From Auriscalpium vulgare (lineage: Eukaryota; Basidiomycota; Agaricomycetes; Russulales; Auriscalpiaceae), in the NCBI GenBank assembly GCA_019915015.1, contig JAHBBC010000023.1:186001-250000 (forward strand): a DNA stretch of 64,000 nucleotides, written 5' to 3'. The notes under the pieces are model-generated. The model saw only the letters and a list, made by a program, of their open reading frames with translations, was not told the origin of the DNA and did no database searches. How positions within the stretch are numbered: the stretch's first letter is position 1; each line of letters opens with the position of its first letter. Below, piece by piece: positions 11,501-23,074 of this stretch. The position numbers and the translations under genes are program-made.

Positions 11501-11955
11501 GAAAACGTACCCGATAATTGCATGCACTCGAGCGCGATTCATGGCGATTTCCGCGTTGCTGAGACCTCTCGCCTGCAGGGCGTCTTCGTCGTCTTCATCG
11601 ACCCACAGTTCCTGTGTGTCTTCGTCATCCGTCACACTGGGCAGGGACTGGAGATAGTCCTCAACGTCCTGCGGGATTCCCCCGGCCTCAACGCCTGCTT
11701 CTGCGATCGCTTGGCGGAGGAAAGCCGTTACACCTGCACAAAGTAGCAGTAAGGAGCTGGTTGTGCAGCATAAGGTCATTACGCACGAGGTGTCTGACTC
11801 TGTCTAGCTTCCTCCTCAGCAGCCCTCTCTCGTCCGAGCTCCAACATATTCCTCCTCTTGCCTAGGACAGAGGGGACCTGGCCTTGCGATAGCAGGCCTG
11901 GATTGAACTCCTTGACACGCTTTGAAGTGGACTTGAATCTCTTGTGGGACGACAT
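8589..11955 (-). CDS. KDZ superfamily transposase
   Basis: The start at 11955 (MSSHKRFKSTSKRVKEF) and the stop at 8589 bracket a multi-exon frame of roughly 970 residues. Hallmarks of fungal KDZ transposases appear in order: the RHGLLGASPFLPELAFSFE block (near 11150), RDAANWRGLFGCPCC (near 10850), a W/A block with CRHGIVEFVTEMLRSGEL (near 10390), VGYDIGCSMHSTI (near 10230) with a likely catalytic Asp in an RNase H-fold core, NAFHGYAHNRRCQLLFH (near 10140), ETCERIFSSLNG and RHASYFHWLQYLDLHL (10070-9970), and a long helical C-terminus ending in an Asp/Glu-rich tail. No frameshift or internal stop was met when introns were removed. I saw no N-terminal CxC cysteine cluster. It is the first cargo gene from the right terminus. 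Confidence 0.9.
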
Positions 11956-12210
11956 GGGCTGGCTGCGAGGAGACGCGTACAAGGCGCGATCGACGGCCGC
12001 AATCAACGCGTTGGTCGCGTGGCACGTGCTTCGTGGGGACTCGACATGCCTGCCACTGCCAGTGTCCTACCTGGACGGTGCTAGACCTGCAGCTCTTGGG
12101 TGAGCACTCATACGGATTGCCACCTTGTAGGCTCTGAGACAACCTATGTATTACTAATGAAATATAACATTATGCCTAATTCTGCTCCTCCAGGCCCGCT
12201 GTAAGTAGCG

Positions 12211-12576
12211 CCAACGAGTCCGCGTCGCTAATACGATTCCAGCAATATGTATATGTATATGGTAGGGGGAGGGGAAGGGTGGGAACTCGCCGTCGTCGTC
12301 GGGGACAGCGAGCTCGACGTCAGGGACGACGAGCGGGCGTTGCCGGCGGCAGCGGACGACCGGAGATCGGGATGGGACGCCGTGCCGGGGTGCCGAGCGG
12401 GGCGGGAGACGGGTGACAGATCTGAGGGATCTCATCAGCCGAAGCTTCCCGATTGGGAGCGCCCCAGCGAGGACCGCGGCGCGGCACTGCAAACAAGCTA
12501 AACGAGGCTAGTTAGCTTGGAGACACCCCCCCGCATCTGCTAGCTTACTAGCTTCGGTTATAGGTACTACTAGGTG
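12211..12576 (-). repeat. Right terminal inverted repeat of the KDZ element
   Basis: Reverse-complement copy of 825-1190, 366 bp. It ends CTACTAGGTG directly against the right target duplication. The transposase start codon lies about 255 bp inside this end, so the promoter of the transposase probably sits in or next to this repeat. Confidence 0.93.
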
Positions 12577-12584
12577 GCACCCGC
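12577..12584. repeat. Right target-site duplication, GCACCCGC
   Basis: Exact partner of 817-824, immediately outside the right terminus. Confidence 0.9.
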
Positions 12585-13067
12585 CACTGCGGTTGCACTG
12601 TCAGGCCATGCTCGGCGCCATCACACACATTCCCCGCCCTCTTTCTGCACTCCGCTCCTTGACCCTGACAATGTTCTGTCAGCGATACGCACCAGCGCGC
12701 TCGGGCGCGAAATTTTGCCAAGAGGTGTGCTACGAGGAGCTGCAGGTTTCATTTTGGGCGACGATATTCTTGAAGAGGAAGATGACACAGCGGAGCTCGA
12801 GACACTTCCCTCCGGCAGGACGATATCTGAAGTCTGTTGAACATGGTGCCGGACGGCAAGCCGGTCCGCAAGACCCATGGTCCTCCCTGGTGCGCGGTCT
12901 CACGCAATCCAACGCCCGGCATAACTTTCATAGGTCTCTGGTGGCCGTAAGATGAGCCTCCTGCACTCGTAATCCAGCGCCCTCGCTGAGTCAACCAGCG
13001 CCCGCTTCATAAACATCCGGATTAAGATAAAGACCACAATTGCTGGACCGATGACGACCCATCCTCC
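12585..13067. other. Right flank of the transposon and MFS upstream region
   Basis: Host DNA between the target duplication and the transporter start. Short frames here have no recognisable content. If the transporter promoter extended this far, the transposon now lies about 480 bp upstream of its start codon. Confidence 0.5.
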
Positions 13068-14485
13068 ATGTCCATGGACTCCTCGACGGACCCAGAGAAA
13101 GCCTTGCGTGCCAAGTCCTTCACCGAAGACCCGCCCACTGTGACCACGCCGCCGCCGTCCTTGCAGCCAGCACTCCCTCCTGCGCCTGATGGCGGACTCT
13201 TAGCGTGGCTCCAAATTCTCTCAAGCTTCCTGATCATGTTCAATACTTGGTGAGTGCCAATAATTCCGCCGCTCTCCGCACTTCACTGACCTACGCGCCA
13301 GGGGAATCATCAACACATTTGGCTCGTATCAAGCCTTCTACGAGACGGAGTTGCTCTCTTCGAAGTCACCCTCTGCCATAGCATGGATCGGGTCAATGCA
13401 GGGGTTCCTGCTACTGCTTGTCGGTAGCCTCACAGGACCGATATTCGACGCAGGATATCTGCGGAGTCTCGTCGCCGTCGGGTCGTTCCTCATCGTCTTC
13501 GGCATGATGATGACGAGCCTTTCCACGGAGTACTACCAAGTATTCCTCGCTCAAGGCGTTACCGTCGGTCTGGGCGCGGGCTGTCTGTTTGTCCCGAGCT
13601 TCGCAGTCCTCGCATCGTACTTCTCAAAGCGGCGCGCAACCGCGCTCGGCATAGCGGCTAGCGGCAGTAGCTTAGGTGCGAACCTCCGTCAATTTTATCC
13701 CGGTTACTTGCTGACTTGTCGACGTAGGGGGAGTGGTCTATCCGATCGTCTTTCACTATCTGCAGCCACAAGTCGGCTTTGGATGGGCGACGCGTGTCAT
13801 CGGATTCATCGCATTGGCGACTCTCTTCGTCAGTTTCGTCACCATTCGCCGGCGGGTGCCAATCGGCGCAAAACGGAAACTCTTCGACCTGACGGCTCTC
13901 AAGGAGGCGCCGTATGTCCTCTTCTCCGCGTCCACCTTCTTCGGCTTCATGGGTATCTACATCCCGTTCTATTACATCGGCGCATATGCCCTCGACAAGG
14001 CCGGCTCGAGCGAGACGCTCGCATTCTACTTTGTGCCCATTCTCAATGCGGCCTCCATCCTCGGCCGCATATTGCCGAACATCTTTGCGGATAGGGTGGG
14101 CTCGATGAACACCCTCATTCCATGCGCCCTCATCTGCTCCATCCTTGCATACGCGTGGATCGGTATCGACAGCACCGGCGGCCTCCTCGCGTTCGCGATC
14201 CTCTACGGCTTCTTCTCCGGGTCGTTCGTCTCCCTCCCACCGTCCGTCATCGCCAATCTGTCCCCGGACCTCAAGGTCATGGGCTCGCGGATGGGCATGA
14301 GCTTCTGCATGAACGGCCTCGGCATCCTTATAGGCAACCCCGTTGCCGGTGCCATCCTGAACATCCAAAAAGGCCATTTTGTCCATGCGCAGATATTTTG
14401 CGCCACGGTCGCGATGGCTGGTGCGGCCTTCATGGTTGCGGCGAGGACCGCGAAGGTTGGGTTGTCGCTGGCGAAGAAAGTGTAG
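13068..14485 (+). CDS. MFS transporter, monocarboxylate-porter type
   Basis: Three exons (about 13068-13250, 13302-13674, 13727-14485) encode roughly 440 residues. A short hydrophilic Pro-rich N-terminus precedes PDGGLLAWLQILSSFL, the usual beginning of transmembrane helix 1 in fungal monocarboxylate/riboflavin-type porters, then NTWGIINTFGSYQAFYE with the characteristic helix 1-2 region. About twelve hydrophobic segments follow, with the central loop near VPIGAKRKLFDL. The protein ends AKKV. Fungal relatives export or import carboxylates or secondary metabolites; the substrate cannot be read from sequence. The next gene starts about 590 bp downstream. The start at 13068 is preferred over a nearby out-of-frame ATG because it keeps the frame into exon 2. 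Confidence 0.9.
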
Positions 14486-15077
14486 TGCGGATAGAGGTGC
14501 TGGAGGCACTCCGTTGATTTTAAAGGTATAATTCTAGATGCAGCATCGCTATAATTCTACTCGACTTCGCGATCATCTTTTTCAGCACAAACGGTGGCTG
14601 TGTTTTTTTTCCTTATTTGTCGACTCCGGTTTCTCAAGATCTCACCTCCGAACGACGGTCAACCGTTTACTAGTATTGACCGATCTCGAGCCACTCGTTG
14701 GCACAAGTACTCAGGCTTGTGCTCCGCCTGTGTATTCCGATCTTTACGAACAGATTCTTAGAACTTTGGCTCGGTCCCTCGAGAAAGACCTGTGCCGTTT
14801 AGCGCTCCCGATGGCCGACAAGTTCGACATGGTGTGGTTGCCGAGCAGGTGTGTGACAGACGTGGCACAGAATAGCGCATCAGAACTTTGGGCGTGCGAG
14901 ATGTGCCTGTTCCTCAACGTACAGTGCGGTGAAGTTCAGCTCAAGCGACTGACATCGGGTTCATTCTGACAGCTAGATGATCCTCTCAACATCCGGTGTG
15001 TTGTCATATCAGCTGTCCACGAGGTATTTAAGAATTTCCGAAGAGCAAGCTGTCGGTGAGCTATCCTTTTCATCCGG
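14486..15077. other. Intergenic, transporter to WSC gene
   Basis: About 590 bp. A 143-codon plus frame (14538-14969) is open but has no domain or splice logic and probably is not a gene. The rest is presumed terminator and promoter sequence. Confidence 0.4.
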
Positions 15078-17382
15078 ATGGCCATACTTGCTCATCTTCT
15101 CGTTGGGCTCACCCTGACTGCAGTACGTCAAGCCTGTCGTAACGCTGGCTTCTCTCACAATTGACCCCCCTTTTGCAGGCTTGTTCTGCTTCTCTCTCTT
15201 CCAGACAGGATTTGCCGCCGGGTCCGAGTCTGCCGGGGACATGGGGACTCGGCGGATGCTATGAGTATGTCGCTTCTTCCGCCAGTCATTTCCTTCATTC
15301 TCACCTTGAGCAGGGACAATGGCTACATTGGTCAACCTACGTTCATTGGAGCATCTTACACTGACACAACGGGAATGACGGTCGAGAAATGTGTCAGCTT
15401 CTGTGATTCGCAATCCTTCGTTTTCGCAGGGCTGGAAGATGGATGCACGTGCTGTGAGTTGGCCACCTCGTATAAACGCCGAGGATATGATATGCTAATG
15501 TGGATGGAGCAGTCTGTGACAACTTCTTTGAGCATGTCCTGGAGAGCGTTGGCAATGGCTACAACAATTGCGAGGTACCTTGCGCGGGGAACAGCTCCGA
15601 GTTCTGTGGAGCTGAGAATCTGCTGCTCGTCTATATCGACTATGGTGTCCATCCTCTCATCCCCACGATCGTTCCTTCGGTAGGTCTGTGGGAATCGGTG
15701 GGATGCTACAAGTAAGCAACGAGTACCGTCGCTTGCTTGCTCTTGTCACTCATACGCTTCTTTCATTATAGCGATTCTACGGATGCTCGTGCCTTAGAGC
15801 GCCCTGTCAACGCAGGTAACGTCACGGTCCAATCATGCACCGCCGCATGTCTCGCAGAGGGGTCTTCGCTTGCCGGTCTCGAATTCGGGAAAGAATGCTG
15901 TAAGGCTTCCTTATTGTTTCAAGATGATAAATATTAAACAGTGAGCGGGACAGGGTGTGGGCTCAGTCTCCACAACAACGCGATATACGTCGGGGACTAT
16001 GATGGAATTGACATGGGCGAGTTTAGGGAAGATCCCAACGGCGACTACTGCAATATGGGTTGTGAAGGCAGCCCGGCCGATCTCTGCGGCGGGTCGAACA
16101 GGCTCAATCTTTACAACTACACCGGGACCTTCCCAGTCGGCGCGTCTGTCGTGCCGTTTGCAGGCGCTTGGATCTCCCAGGGCTGCTTTAGGTCGGTTCT
16201 CATTCCAGCGCACTAAATCCGGGACACTGACCGGCTCGTTAATAGCGATTCGACCGCTCAGCGCACGTTAGAGCGTCGTGTTGACGCTGGAAATGTGACC
16301 GTCGAATCGTGCGCTGACGCATGTCAGTTCAACGCCTTTACGATGGCAGGATTAGAGTTCGGCCAAGAGTGCTGTATGTATTGTGACACTGCCCCATATT
16401 GCTCTCCAGCTAACTTTCGAGTTTCCCCTTTGACAGGGTGCGGGAATCAGATAAAAAATCCCGGCATGGTAATCGCGCAGTCTGCGTGTAACATGGCCTG
16501 CGTGGGCGACAGCACTGAAAATTGCGGCGGGCCGAATGCACTCCAAGCTTACTACTTCCAAGATTCTCCGCAAGTTATTGGCGACATTCAAGAGCTCAAC
16601 GGCCTGTCTGTCAGCCTGGTTGACGTCCTCGCCGAGATAACTCCCGAGAACGTGCAAACATTTGGACCAGTAAGCCCAGATTCGAGTATACCGGATTCTA
16701 GGAGCTAGCTCGCTGACATGCTGTATATCGCCGCAGGATATCTTGGGCGGCATGCAGGGCGTCATCAATGTAGTTCAGATAACTTTTGACAATGCCAGCA
16801 TCGCGACCAACGTATGTACCCGCCTGTTATTCGAACCTGTAAGGCGCAGCTCGAATTCCTTCACAGGCCGGAAGGACTCCCTTCGTCAGCAACAACGCTG
16901 CTATGGTCACGACCAAACTAGAACAGGTACGATATTATTTGTTGTGACATGTCGCTCATTAACACGACGAACACATTTTCGCAGTATGTTTCCTTCGGAC
17001 AAGTAAGCCATTGAAGCGTCCGTCACCTAATTCAGCTTAAAACTTTTCTTCCCCAGGAACTGGCCAATGCCGTATGTAGTCAACGCTCATGCTGTTTGTA
17101 TGTGGCTGTCTGACATTCTGACGGCAGCTCGTGGCAGCAAGCGGCATCCTGAAGCCGTCCTTCGGCTCCTCCGTCCTACAAGCGATCAACAACCTCAACG
17201 GCGCATTTGATGTATGTCCTGCTCCGCGTCATGTCACGCTGTTGAAAGCTGTTGATATTTTCTAATCACAGCACCTCACGTTGGCGTTTGCGGACGACTT
17301 TGTGCCTTCCATGTCGACAGAGATCTTTTCTGTGCAGACAGCTCTTGATCGCATCTTCGAACAAGCCGCCGCCGCCTACTAA
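15078..17382 (+). CDS. Secreted protein with three WSC domains
   Basis: The start at 15078 gives a signal peptide (MAILAHLLVGLTLTA) interrupted by the first intron. Three WSC units follow, each cysteine-rich. Unit 1 runs from GTWGLGGCYE through CVSFCDSQSFVFAGLEDGC to CAGNSSEFCGAENLLLVY; unit 2 from SVGCYKDSTDARALERPV to CEGSPADLCGGSNRLNLY; unit 3 from SQGCFRDSTAQRTLERRV to CVGDSTENCGGPNALQAY. WSC domains bind carbohydrate and occur in fungal wall sensors and extracellular enzymes. A cysteine-poor C-terminal part spliced from several tiny exons ends DRIFEQAAAAY. I saw no transmembrane helix or enzyme domain after the WSC units, so it looks secreted rather than a membrane sensor. It carries about ten introns. 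Confidence 0.85.
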
Positions 17383-17940
17383 TCAATCACTTCACCCTTA
17401 CCGGAGTTACGACATCGAGCGTTTGATTTCTCAGGACTTGAGGGAAACATTATTTGCGCAATGAGTGCTGTCATCGTCAGCAGTGAACGTGTGGTGAATG
17501 ACCTGCTCTACAAACCATACTTGTATGCAACCACTGCGAGTCCGACAGATGGTCGATTAGTGAGGGGACACATGTCCGCGAGGCAGCCATTTTCCCTTAG
17601 TAATGAGAGCTTCATATCATTGTAGCATCTTTCTGTCAGTTTGATTGAGCGAGCAAAATTACGACCCTTAAAGCATGATAAGTAAGAAGACGGCAAATCA
17701 TACAAGCCTATCAGGCGGAAGCGATTGTGTAGGTGGGATGGAAATGGCAGCAACATCAATGCGCAATAGCGTTATGAGACGAGTTGACGGGGAGGTCTAT
17801 GATAGACTGCGAACCTGCGAAAAGAAAGAGTGTAGGAAAGGTGCCGCAAATAGATGCACGTGTCGTAATGACGCCGCTTGTTTCACATGATCAACATGAA
17901 GGCAAACATTAAGGCGTGCGCGCGTGTGGGCAGACGCTTG
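17383..17940. other. Convergent intergenic region
   Basis: About 560 bp between the WSC gene and the convergent kinase gene. It should contain both terminators. No gene-like frame was seen. Confidence 0.5.
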
Positions 17941-20900
17941 TTATAGCTTGAGCTCCGTGAGGACACGTCGCGCGAGCATCTGGTACTGCCAGCCGTCGCC
18001 ACTGGTGCGCCGGAATTGTATGCCGTGCAATGGTAGCCACGGCACCTACACAAGAGCGTCAGAAACCCCGAACGCCTTACGAGGATAGCACGGATACTCA
18101 CCTTCACGATGTTTATCTCAAACCTGACCGACAGCGTGTTCTGACCTATGCTCTCGAACACGTGCCTGTCCACCTCGCCTGTCGGCAACGGTGATGACGG
18201 AGGCAAAGGCACATGGTCTCTCGGAATGGGCGGGAGATTCTTGCTCTTCGACGGGGACTGCGGCTGCGCGGGCAGATTCAGCGTCTCCTGTCTCGGCGTC
18301 TCGTCCCTCTCCGCCTCCTCTGTCGCGCGATGTCCGTCTGTGACCGTATGTGTATTTGAAGACACATTGAAGAAAGAGGACGACCCACTGCTCGCCGCGG
18401 GGGCGAACTCGGCTCCCCCTGATGGCCTATTTGGAAGCTCCTTCTCGCTTTCCTTGTCCTTGTCCTTATCCTTCCTTCCGACACCGAATGAAAGTTTTGA
18501 AGCCTTGCGTACGATAGTCTTCTTGACGCCGCCCGACTCGTTCGAACCTGACGAGCCTTGTTTGTGGTGGCGACCGTGACGAGGCGACGGGGTAGGCGGT
18601 TCATGGACGGACGAGAGGTCAATGGAAGGAAGATGAATACACTCAAAGCCGGTCTTGATTTCTCGGTACTGAACCTGCATTCGATCCAGCACTCGCCTGA
18701 TATCCTGCTTGATCACAGAAGGCGCCTTTGTTGACGTCGTGGCAACGCTGGATGCAAAGACGTTCAGCGCGGTAAACACTACGTGGCCAGTTTCAGCCGT
18801 ACCTGAACAGACCCTTCAAGAAAACCGGCTTGAAGTCCTTATCAGCTGCATTCCGCTCGTCCTCCGTGTCCGTCACCGCATCGTTGCCATTGGCAGACGC
18901 CACCTTCGCAGCTGCCGCAGCCTGAACATCGGCATCCTGCTCCTCCTCTGTCCGCGGGAAGTGCCGGTCTGGCTGCGGCCGGCCGGTCATGGCGCCGTTT
19001 CCAGTCGATGGTCGGCGATGACGCCCAATCGTACCTCCAACGCTAGACAGAAGGGCGCCACCGGTGCTGCTGCGGCGCTCGTGCCGTGTCGTCCGGCTTG
19101 AGGGGTCCATGATCGTGGCTGCGCGACGGTGACTAGGAAGCGTCGCGCTATGTGACATTGGCACCGCGCTGTTTCTCCTCGACTCTGCCTCCAGTCCTTC
19201 GGCCTGCTTCTCACTCACCGGCGTCGTCGCTCGCACACCAAACTCGGCATCTCCGGCATCCCGTTCTTTTTCTTTCTCGCCATCACCTGAAGGGCGCGGC
19301 GACGAGAACCCGCCGAGGATGCTTGCCCGCTTCCCGCCGTGCCGCTTTCCATCTTCACCTCGCATGCTGCCACCGCCAACAAGCAGGCTCCCAAACCTCC
19401 GCACGAGGGTGGACGGCGTCGCAGGGGGCGTCGCGGGGGAAAGCACCACGTCCGGAGGTGCGGACGCGGGCGGCGCCTGAAGCTCCTCCGGCTGCTGCTC
19501 CTCTTCCATCTTCTCCGCGAACGTGGTAAGCTCCGGCCCGGCCGTCCGGGGCGGCTCGTGCCCATTCGCAGCATGTCCGTGCTCGCCGCCGCCAAAAAGA
19601 TTCGTCCACCCGCGCGAGGTAGCGCCTGGCCGCTGACTGAGGCTGTGGCTGCGGCGGTGTGTCGAAGCTGGCGGGGCACGCGGCATGGTTGCCTTGGCCG
19701 GGGACGCTGGGCCCGCCTGCGGAAGGGAACCGGCAACCGGCGGGCCGAGGTCGGTGCGCTTGTTGGGTATGGGCAGGCCAGGATCGCGGGCGCGCGGCTG
19801 GGCATGGAATGTTGTCGCGGTCGGGGACGGCGTCGCTTGTGCGGCATCGTACGACATGCCAGAGTAGTGGGACGTCTCAGGCTGAGGCAAGCGCGGGAGG
19901 GCCATGCTGTAATCGGCCTTGGCTGACGGCGGCGGCTCCTTTATGGGAGACGCTGCCGTGAGTTGGATGGAAGGTTTGGCAGAGGTGGGTGGGGGAGCTG
20001 GTGCTTCATCTGGCGCATTTGCGTGCGCCATCAGAGACAGCTGGGAGCTGGCGAAGTGGCCGGGGCCATACACCTTGTCGCGCTCGAGCTTTTCACGTGA
20101 CAGGTAATAGATGGATATGAGAGGGTGGAAACCGCGCGTGGGATCGACCGGTTCGCGCGGATCCTGGAGGGAAGAATGGGAAAGACGGGACTGGGAGTTG
20201 CTGGGAGAGCCGAAAGGGGAGGCAGGCGGTGATGACGATGGAGAGAACAGCTTGCGCCGGTAAAAGTCGAAGCCCGAAAAGCGCTTGTTCTTCTTTGGCG
20301 AAGGGTTGACGTCGAGCTTGCTGCTACTGCTATATCCATCGTACGAGATGGCGAGGGAGGAGTTTGAGAACTCTTTCCAAGTGCCATTCCGCCCATTAGC
20401 AGCGTCGCGCTTCTTCTCCCAGTGGTGCACCGAACGCATGTACGCATCAGACTCGAGCAGATTGACAAGACGGCGTTCAATGTCATCTTCGGACCCGAAC
20501 TCGAACCCAACCATGCCGCGTATGACCTCCCGGTCGAGGTCATCTGGACGTAAGGGTTCGCGACGAACGAGATGCGGGTCTGGGGGACTGTTGAAGCCGC
20601 GCGACATCCACGGGTGGCTGAGGATCTCCTGCAGGGTGGCGCGCTGGACAGGATTTGTCACGAGCATCCGCGAAAGTATGTGCTTGCACTCTGGAAGAAC
20701 ACATTGAGCAAATATAACGCGGGAATGGGGTTGCTACGCACCAGCGCTGAGCCAAACAGGATATTCCACAAGCCCGCGCTTGATCTTGGCGTGAAGCGCG
20801 GGCATACTCTGGTCGTCAAACGGCACCCGTCCGCACACGAGCACGTAGAGCACAACGCCGAAGCTCCATACATCGACCTCGGGCCCGGTGTACACCTTTG

Positions 20901-21988
20901 CGTTGAGTAGCTCCGGGGCGGCGAAGTAAAGCGAGCCGCAGAAGGTGGACAGGTGGGAGATAGGGTCGTACAGGTTTGACAGGCCAAAATCAATGATCTT
21001 GATGTTGCCTGTCTGGGAGATGAGGATGTTCTCAATCTTGAGGTCTCGATGAACGACGTTGTTGCGGTGACAGTACTCGAGCGCGCTCCCAATCTGGCGG
21101 GCAAACTTGCGGGCGACGCGCTCGCGGAGGCGGCCGTGGCTGATGATGTAGTCGAGCATCTGGCCCCCGTTGATGTACTCGAAGACCATGTAGTAGTGGT
21201 GCTGGTGAATGATCATCTCGCGCATGCCGCAGATGTACGGGTGGTAGAGCAGTTGGGAGAGCGCGGCTTCACGGATGGTCCGGGTTTCTTTGGATGCGTC
21301 TTTCGAGGCCTGCTTTGCGAGAGCTTCAGCATTAGGTGCGCCTGGAGGAGGGGGTGTTGGGATGACGCGGGGCAGAATCTTGACGGCCAACTGCAGGGGA
21401 GAGGTTATGTGTCCGTCCGAGTGCAGAGCGACAGACAAGTTCGCTGCGCACCTTTTCGCCAGTGATGTTGTGCTGCGCAAGCTTCACCTTCCCCATACTT
21501 CCCGCCCCGAGCGTCTTACTGAGGGTATAATCGCCGAGGATGCGATTTGTCGTGCGGGTTTTCGGGGTGTCGGGTGCCCTCGATGGATGCCGTGGGCTGT
21601 TTCCGTTGTGCGCGCGCTCGTCTGCATGCTGGCGTCCACGATCGCGGTCTCGGTCCGTCGACGCGCCCGACTGCGAAGGGGTGTACGATTGAGGTGGCAG
21701 CGACATGGGGCGGGGGCGAGGAACGGTTCCGCGGGTCGTGGGCGCCGGGAGGGGACGGGGGGTGATGTTCGCCTGCTCGGACTGCGGCTGCTGGGTGACC
21801 CTGGGCCCCGGCGTTGTCTTTGATGTCGTCGGCGGTGTGGAATAGTCAGCAGCGGTGGGCTGAGCAATGGGAAGATCGAATTCGTGGCCAAGGACCATGC
21901 CGCCGTGCGAGGGAGTGATGGCACCCGAGCCGGCTGATGTCGTGCGTCCAGAAGCAGCGAGGGATGTAGGGTACGCTGTAGCGAGCAT
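17941..21988 (-). CDS. kin1: Kin1/MARK-family serine/threonine kinase with KA1 domain
   Basis: Kin1-type kinases act at the cell cortex in polarity and secretion. After a Pro/Ser/Thr-rich N-terminus the kinase domain begins [20 protein letters not shown] (glycine loop) and shows LAVKIL (ATP lysine), [10 protein letters not shown] (catalytic loop), [11 protein letters not shown] (magnesium motif) and [13 protein letters not shown] (activation segment/APE). A long disordered Ser/Pro/Arg-rich middle follows. The C-terminus contains [19 protein letters not shown] and ends VLTELKL, matching a KA1 domain. Five exons; the acceptor near 18730 is needed to keep frame. The start at 21988 ([10 protein letters not shown]) is chosen because an upstream in-frame ATG at 22141 would run into the divergent SPC1 gene and add an Arg repeat encoded by a microsatellite. 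About 1,200 residues. Confidence 0.88.
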
Positions 21989-22016
21989 CAACAACCGCGA
22001 CGAGCGAGCGTGATGT

Positions 22017-22019
<3 letters not shown>

Positions 22020-22047
<28 letters not shown>
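22020..22047. repeat. (CGA)n microsatellite
   Basis: About nine to ten CGA/GAC units in the 5' region of the kinase gene, within the 151 bp separating it from SPC1. Read in frame on the minus strand it would encode poly-arginine, one reason to prefer the downstream kinase start. Confidence 0.85.
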
Positions 22048-22139
22048 AAAAGAGGAGGCGGAGCGGGGGGTTCGAACCAAACTCCGCAACTAAAGCAGGC
22101 CGGGCGCCAGACGCGCATCCGCATCCGCATGCTGCCACC

Positions 22140-22564
22140 ATGTCGTCCTCTATCCAGCAGCTTTTGGAGGGAAAAATAGTGCGTATCTGCCCCTCAGAGT
22201 AAACTTCAGGCTCACAGCTGCTTTCAGGACTTCGAAGGGCAGAAATCCGTTGAGAGGATCACCCACTACGCGTTCGCTGTGCTGACGGTATGTTTGTCTC
22301 CGAAGCGCCAGCCAGACTCTAACCCTCTCTTGTAATCCTAGGCTGTGTCGTTTGTGCTCGGATTCACTCTGCAATCCCTCAGCGTGACGTTTGGGATATT
22401 TGGGCTGGGGGTTGCGTTGCTGCTGGTCGTGCGTGGCGTCCTTTTGAATTTGTGCGCTCTTTCTGACTGACTCGTTCCTGCAGGCTGTCATTCCCCCATG
22501 GCCTCCATACAACAAACATCCGGTGCAGTGGCTTCCGGCCAGAGAGACCAAGAAAGAACAGTGA
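22140..22564 (+). CDS. SPC1: Signal peptidase complex subunit SPC1
   Basis: SPC1 (SPCS1/SPC12) is a small two-helix subunit of the ER signal peptidase complex. Four exons joined across three short introns give about 80 residues: MSSSIQQLLEGKI, then DFEGQKSVERITHYAFAVLT, AVSFVLGFTLQSLSVTFGIF and finally IPPWPPYNKHPVQWLP, ending KKEQ. The DFEGQ motif, two hydrophobic hairpin helices and the PPWP.Y...P..WLP ending are diagnostic, and the length is normal for the family. It is transcribed divergently from the kinase gene with only 151 bp between the two chosen start codons, so the promoters must be shared or overlapping. Confidence 0.9.
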
Positions 22565-23074
22565 CCCTATGCAGCCGGCGGTCATACCATGTACCATATC
22601 ATCGATGAACTACCCGTCAGCCTTCCGCCATGACATATCAGAATTAACTTAACCCTCTCCAATCCTGCAAAGTTGTCCTTCGGTACGCATGCCCTGCACG
22701 GTTCACGGTTTTCGTGTCTTGAAGACTTCGTCGAATTCGGTGCAGAGATCGGTTCGATTTGCCAAACGCTTACGGTAATACGGTCCGACTCGGGTTCGGT
22801 TCTCTTCAACGCCATGCGGCTATCGGCTCGCGCATGGGGCTCACCTATTCTGCTGAATCGTGCTCAGACCATTAGCTCTCGTTTCACCACCGCAGTCTCG
22901 ATTGCCTTCGCTGCAGAGTCGCCCAGGTAATTATTTCCGGGACGCGCGACCGGACATTGAGATGTACTTACGCTGGTTGGCCTATATTTATTCGAATAAT
23001 TCTGAGAGTCCATAGTGACAGTACTGGCTACATCGACAGCGGTCGCTTCTGAATACACGTACAGGACGTTTGAA
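22565..23074. other. Convergent intergenic, SPC1 to MYND gene
   Basis: About 510 bp. A minus frame beginning inside the MYND gene stays open to 22864 but reads better as 3' untranslated sequence. Confidence 0.4.

Larger units (their letters stand above)
817..12584. mobile_element. Complete KDZ-type DNA transposon with five genes
   Basis: An element of 11,752 bp (825-12576) is bounded by inverted repeats of 366 bp and by an exact 8-bp direct duplication, GCACCCGC, at 817-824 and 12577-12584. Both termini read CACCTAGTAG inward from the duplication. All five internal genes lie on the minus strand: transposase, viroplasmin-repeat protein, small basic protein, TET/JBP dioxygenase and HMG-like protein. 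The KDZ (Kyakuja-Dileera-Zisupton) superfamily is known from fungi, and fungal TET/JBP genes are known to travel with it. Intact termini, an undecayed target duplication and uninterrupted frames point to recent insertion. Which host sequence was interrupted is unclear; the nearest flanking gene is the MFS transporter about 480 bp to the right. Confidence 0.93.

Noticed and set aside
817..12584. Starship-type or Helitron element as an alternative for the large transposon
   Set aside because: There is no tyrosine recombinase or Rep/helicase; the transposase has KDZ motifs, and inverted repeats with an 8-bp duplication fit a cut-and-paste element.
14538..14969. 143-codon plus-strand frame downstream of the MFS transporter
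   Set aside because: No domain, no homologous neighbour, no splice context; judged chance.
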